Shown here one piece after another: positions 61,222 through 64,000 of a stretch of 64,000 nt of DNA. A program made the translations under genes and the position numbers. Origin of the DNA: Minisyncoccota bacterium (GTDB lineage Bacteria > Verrucomicrobiota > Verrucomicrobiia > Methylacidiphilales > Verrucolacustridaceae); assembly GCA_030054195.1 (NCBI GenBank), contig JASGCJ010000001.1, forward strand, positions 92,159 to 156,158. Reading direction: 5' to 3'. A model generated the notes under the pieces. It was not told the origin of the DNA. It ran no database searches and saw only the letters and a list, made by a program, of their open reading frames with translations. Within the stretch, counting starts at the first letter, position 1; each line of letters opens with the position of its first letter.

Positions 61222-61710
61222 ATGATCCTTCGGGTAATTAACGATCACGACTTATTCCCCCAGCTTCAGGATTGGCAAACCCTCCACCGGACTTCCTACC
61301 TGTGCCTTGAGTGCATGTCGGGTCTGGATGCCGCTATGATCCTGATGGAACGACCCCAAGGCCTCTACCTCGCCCCTTGGGAAGCCTTTGTGTCCGTTTC
61401 GAGAAATGGGTACGGATTTAAGGCTGAGGGCTTCGTTCTCTGGCGGGCGGGAGACTGGAACCTTTGGCGCTCGCATAAGGGATTCCCAGCTGCCGACCAT
61501 GAACCATGGGAATGGCCAAGACTCACATTTGGCCAAGGCAGGGGTATGTCCTGGAGCTTCAGCCTCTACTCCATTCGGGAGCTACAGCCCTTCTTGCACT
61601 CGCTCTTCGGGGTCTGGAGTGATCTGCGAAATCTGGCCGAGAACTACATTTCCTCTGCCGCTGGCGATGAGGCTCGCTACCTACAAAGCTTCTTCAAGAG
61701 CAGAAACTAA
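61222..61710 (+). CDS. Hypothetical cytosolic protein
   Basis: 162 residues, ATG with GAGG six bases upstream. Rich in Trp and aromatic residues (LWRAGDWNLWRSHKGF, HEPWEWPRLTFGQGRGMSW). No membrane segment and no recognised family. It lies between membrane-anchored and exported products of the same run. Confidence 0.55.
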   Translation: MILRVINDHDLFPQLQDWQTLHRTSYLCLECMSGLDAAMILMERPQGLYLAPWEAFVSVSRNGYGFKAEGFVLWRAGDWNLWRSHKGFPAADHEPWEWPRLTFGQGRGMSWSFSLYSIRELQPFLHSLFGVWSDLRNLAENYISSAAGDEARYLQSFFKSRN

Positions 61711-61725
61711 GAAAGGAAAGTAAAC

Positions 61726-62328
61726 ATGAACCACAGCAAGTTACTCAAACTAACACTAGATGTCGTTAGCACTCCGATTTGCGGACGCCGGCTGTTAAAG
61801 GCTATGAAGACATTAGCAGTGATAGTGCCAGCCCTAACGTTTGCGATTAATGCAACCGCCGGTGATCGGCCGCCACCTTGGCAGGCTATTGAACCCATGC
61901 GCAAGTATGGCGGAACCCAGCTGGTCAAAGTCAAAGAACGGGACGCAACCCTTGACGAAGTCCGTGCTTATGGGGATCTTGCTCGGCGGGTTCCTGCGCA
62001 CCTTATTTCCGAGGTGTCTTGTTATATGCCTGACTACTTTAAGGAGTTTTTTATTAACGGCAAAAAGATGCCCGGCGCACCATTCCCATCGGCCTACTGC
62101 TGGGATCGATTTTATGCCGACGTTAATGCCGGCAAGAAAGTCCCACTACACATGCGTTACATTGATAACTACAACAAAGCCCAAGAAAAGTTCTTCAAAG
62201 ACAATCCTGGCTCACGGCCAGAACCGATTCCCGAAAAGGATAAATTCGACCAGCAGACTGGGAAGACGAACGCAGGCACCAAAGCTGATACAACCGACAC
62301 GAATACAAAAAAAGAGGAGGTGAAATGA
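61726..62328 (+). CDS. Hypothetical exported protein
   Basis: 200 residues, ATG with AGGAAAG upstream. An internal ATG at 61804 gives a cleaner signal peptide (MKTLAVIVPALTFAINATA). The mature part has two conserved-looking cysteines (SCYMPDYF, AYCWDRFYADVNAGKK) and a charged, Thr/Lys-rich tail. No family is recognised. The next gene starts inside its stop codon with a strong GAGGAGG. Confidence 0.5.
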   Translation: MNHSKLLKLTLDVVSTPICGRRLLKAMKTLAVIVPALTFAINATAGDRPPPWQAIEPMRKYGGTQLVKVKERDATLDEVRAYGDLARRVPAHLISEVSCYMPDYFKEFFINGKKMPGAPFPSAYCWDRFYADVNAGKKVPLHMRYIDNYNKAQEKFFKDNPGSRPEPIPEKDKFDQQTGKTNAGTKADTTDTNTKKEEVK

Positions 62329-62744
62329 GCTGCCTGACTTCTTTCTACCCGCAAACCATCAAAGCCTTCTTGGAAACCCGGCCAGCGTTAGCGGCGGCTC
62401 TAGAAGGGATCGGACTGTTAGTTTTGATTTATTTCGCAGTCGGTTTGCTGATTCTGTGGCGAATTAAGTTCTATCGCCCAAAACCAGCCCGAGCTAAGGA
62501 ACCCCGCACCATAAAATCATTTTTAGGGCTAGGGCTAGGCTTTAGATGCTTCATGGGCGCGATGATTATCTTTGCTCTACTGTCATATCTAGTCGTTTTT
62601 GTAATTATGTCGGTTTTCGTTTGCGACCTAGCTAATCGCCTTTTTACAACCCCATTAGGCCAATTACCTTGGAGGGCATTTTGCATTCTGGCAGTGATCT
62701 TTTTCTTTAGCGTCTTTTGTATTTGGTTGAGCGGGAGAAGATGA
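62325..62744 (+). CDS. Hypothetical multi-span membrane protein
   Basis: 139 residues with three hydrophobic segments (about 20-45, 67-98 and 112-135). The start has GAGGAGG five bases upstream and overlaps the previous stop. No family is recognised. Confidence 0.55.
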   Translation: MSCLTSFYPQTIKAFLETRPALAAALEGIGLLVLIYFAVGLLILWRIKFYRPKPARAKEPRTIKSFLGLGLGFRCFMGAMIIFALLSYLVVFVIMSVFVCDLANRLFTTPLGQLPWRAFCILAVIFFFSVFCIWLSGRR

Positions 62745-62917
62745 TGAGAAGTTTCTTAGCTTTTCTTTACCTTATGTCTGCTAATGGCATGACCTTTGCC
62801 CAAGGGCTGATCAAGCCAATTGATTTCTATCAAGAGGAGGCAGAGGAAGATTCATCATTGGAAGAAATACCACCCCAACTTCCAACTAACGGTGAATCGG
62901 AGTTTGGTCAGCTATGA
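62741..62917 (+). CDS. Small exported peptide
   Basis: 58 residues. MMRSFLAFLYLMSANGMTFAQG looks like a signal peptide, leaving about 36 acidic residues (FYQEEAEEDSSLEEIPP). Overlaps both neighbours by 4 bp. No family is recognised. Confidence 0.45.
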   Translation: MMRSFLAFLYLMSANGMTFAQGLIKPIDFYQEEAEEDSSLEEIPPQLPTNGESEFGQL

Positions 62918-63609
62918 GCACGGCCCTCGAGCTTTTTGATGTTCGGGAACGACTTGCTCCGCCCCCGACAGCCAAGGTGGACGCCCCGCCAAAGACCATG
63001 GTTGCCGTTTATTTACGGGTATCGACGGAAGACCAGAACACGGATCTCCAAAGGTCGGAACTCTTGGCTCAGGCCAATTTCAGGGGCTGGGAACCGATCA
63101 TTTATGAAGACCAAGGTATCTCTGGGGCACACTTCGACAGGCCCGCCCTGAACCGCCTTCTGGCCGATGCAGATGCTGGCAGGGTCAAAGTCATCATGGC
63201 TTGGAAGCTAGATAGGATCGGCCGCTCCACCCAGCACTTAGCTGAAATCATTAATCGGCTTCTTAAGGCGGATGTTGGCCTCGTGGTTCCATCGCAGGGC
63301 ATTGATACCTCGGCCGGCAGCATGAATCCGGCCAGCAAGCTTCAGCTGAATGTTCTGGCCGCAGTCGCTGAATTTGAACGCGACCTCATTCGCGAAAGGA
63401 CGAAGGCCGGAATGAAGGCAGCAAAGGCCAGAGGGGTTAAGTTTGGCCGTGAAACGGTGGTAACCGAAGCCCAGCGAACCCAAGCCCAAGGGATTCTTCG
63501 GCATAATCCGGATACTTCGGTGACCAGCCTGTCGAAGCGTTTGGGTCTGTCATTGGGGACGGCGAGCAGACTAAAAGAACTATTAATCAAAGCCTATTTT
63601 CTTAAATGA
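62914..63609 (+). CDS. Serine recombinase (resolvase/invertase family)
   Basis: 231 residues. AVYLRVSTEDQNTDLQRSEL carries the catalytic Ser-37; YEDQGISGAHFDRPALNRLLADA and AWKLDRIGRSTQHL are the remaining resolvase-core motifs; EFERDLIRERTKAGMKAAKARG is the E helix; the C-terminal DTSVTSLSKRLGLSLGTASRLKELL is the DNA-binding HTH. Length fits small resolvases. Last gene of the coupled run; it may resolve dimers of, or mobilise, element 3. Confidence 0.9.
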   Translation: MSTALELFDVRERLAPPPTAKVDAPPKTMVAVYLRVSTEDQNTDLQRSELLAQANFRGWEPIIYEDQGISGAHFDRPALNRLLADADAGRVKVIMAWKLDRIGRSTQHLAEIINRLLKADVGLVVPSQGIDTSAGSMNPASKLQLNVLAAVAEFERDLIRERTKAGMKAAKARGVKFGRETVVTEAQRTQAQGILRHNPDTSVTSLSKRLGLSLGTASRLKELLIKAYFLK

Positions 63610-64000
63610 TCCACTGCTGCCCAATCGCCGGGGGCCCGTAGGTACTTCCAAAACGTCCAACCGTTACAGGTGCGGCGCTTACAGGCCTTGGCCGCAGCCG
63701 TAGATAGGGATTCATAAACCTTCCCACCAAACCGTACTCTACCGCCTTTGAGCAGCTGAGCCCTTAGCTTCTTGCCCTTAAACCAAGCCCTCAACTTCAT
63801 TCTGCGAAGCTTTGCTTCCCTGCCCTGAGATACGGACTTTGTCGGCTTATCCCCAAAAAGAATGGCTACTTCGTAATTTAGTCGGTCCTTCACATCTCGA
63901 GCAAAGCGGCGGCGAATATCTTCCGATTTTGGAAACTTGCCTTTTTGCTTGTTCCCCTTCGGCTGAACAATTCGAAGAATCAATGACTCAAGTTCCCTTA
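63594..64000 (-). CDS. DUF2924/RAMA-like protein, 5'-incomplete
   Basis: The frame is open to the right window edge; a TTG at 63983 gives 129 residues but the true start may lie outside. RVRFGGKVYESLSTAAAKAC...CNGWTFWKY followed by DWAAVDHLRK matches the C-terminal fold shared by DUF2924 and RAMA domains. DUF2924 genes often neighbour recombinases, as here: its 3' end overlaps the resolvase 3' end by 16 bp. The biochemical role is unknown. Confidence 0.6.
   Translation of the reverse strand, partial: RELESLILRIVQPKGNKQKGKFPKSEDIRRRFARDVKDRLNYEVAILFGDKPTKSVSQGREAKLRRMKLRAWFKGKKLRAQLLKGGRVRFGGKVYESLSTAAAKACKRRTCNGWTFWKYLRAPGDWAAVDHLRK

Overview
The window looks like a chromosome segment of a member of the PVC superphylum, most likely Verrucomicrobiota. 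The evidence is a PEP-CTERM surface protein, a pseudopilin with a long C-terminal domain, autotransporter-type beta-strand repeats on a secreted protein without a barrel, an S1 sulfatase, secreted glycosidases with discoidin modules, and lipid A / heptose genes (Gram-negative envelope). The phylum call is an inference; no rRNA gene is present.

Left part, about 1-17.9 kb, is core chromosome: purK (5'-truncated), tRNA-Gln, purN with a heptose adenylyltransferase, a BrnT/BrnA-type toxin-antitoxin pair, pyruvate kinase, a dnaK-groES-groEL cluster, lpxK, umuDC, an ADP-ribosylglycohydrolase-family gene, and a photolyase split into two overlapping genes in reversed domain order. A small family of CCCTCC...GGAGGG hairpin repeats sits in the intergenic gaps here and was not seen further right.

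From 17.9 kb to the right edge the DNA is accessory. Three direct copies of the same 27 bp (17904, 24014, 55105) look like the 3' end of a minus-strand tRNA gene. Copies 2 and 3 are each followed within about 120 bp by a rightward tyrosine recombinase gene. I read this as a tandem stack of elements inserted at one tRNA 3' end. Element 1 carries a CzcCBA-type metal efflux operon. Element 2 carries an integrase, an XRE regulator, two unusual arrays of about 11-bp degenerate repeats (26.0-26.4 kb) and a 28-kb glycan-use locus. Element 3 carries an integrase, a RepA-like helicase, a run of translationally coupled small orphan membrane/secreted proteins, a serine recombinase and a DUF2924/RAMA-like gene.

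The glycan locus contains a GH38 alpha-mannosidase, a LacI-type regulator, a GH127-type beta-L-arabinofuranosidase, a sialate O-acetylesterase-family enzyme, an S1 sulfatase, a pectate-lyase-superfamily protein, a secreted ADP-ribosylglycohydrolase-fold enzyme, a GPH-type symporter, a second large putative glycosidase, a GRP-type sugar transporter and a ribokinase-type kinase. Nearly every transcription unit starts next to a 14-bp palindrome TGTGA-N4-TCACA (28973, 32201, 41799, 48492, 54360), so the locus reads as one regulon, probably under the LacI-type protein at 29485. Three copies of one discoidin-like module, plus a relic, are shared between enzymes of the locus. The target is probably a sulfated and acetylated, arabinose- and mannose-containing glycan; that is inference.
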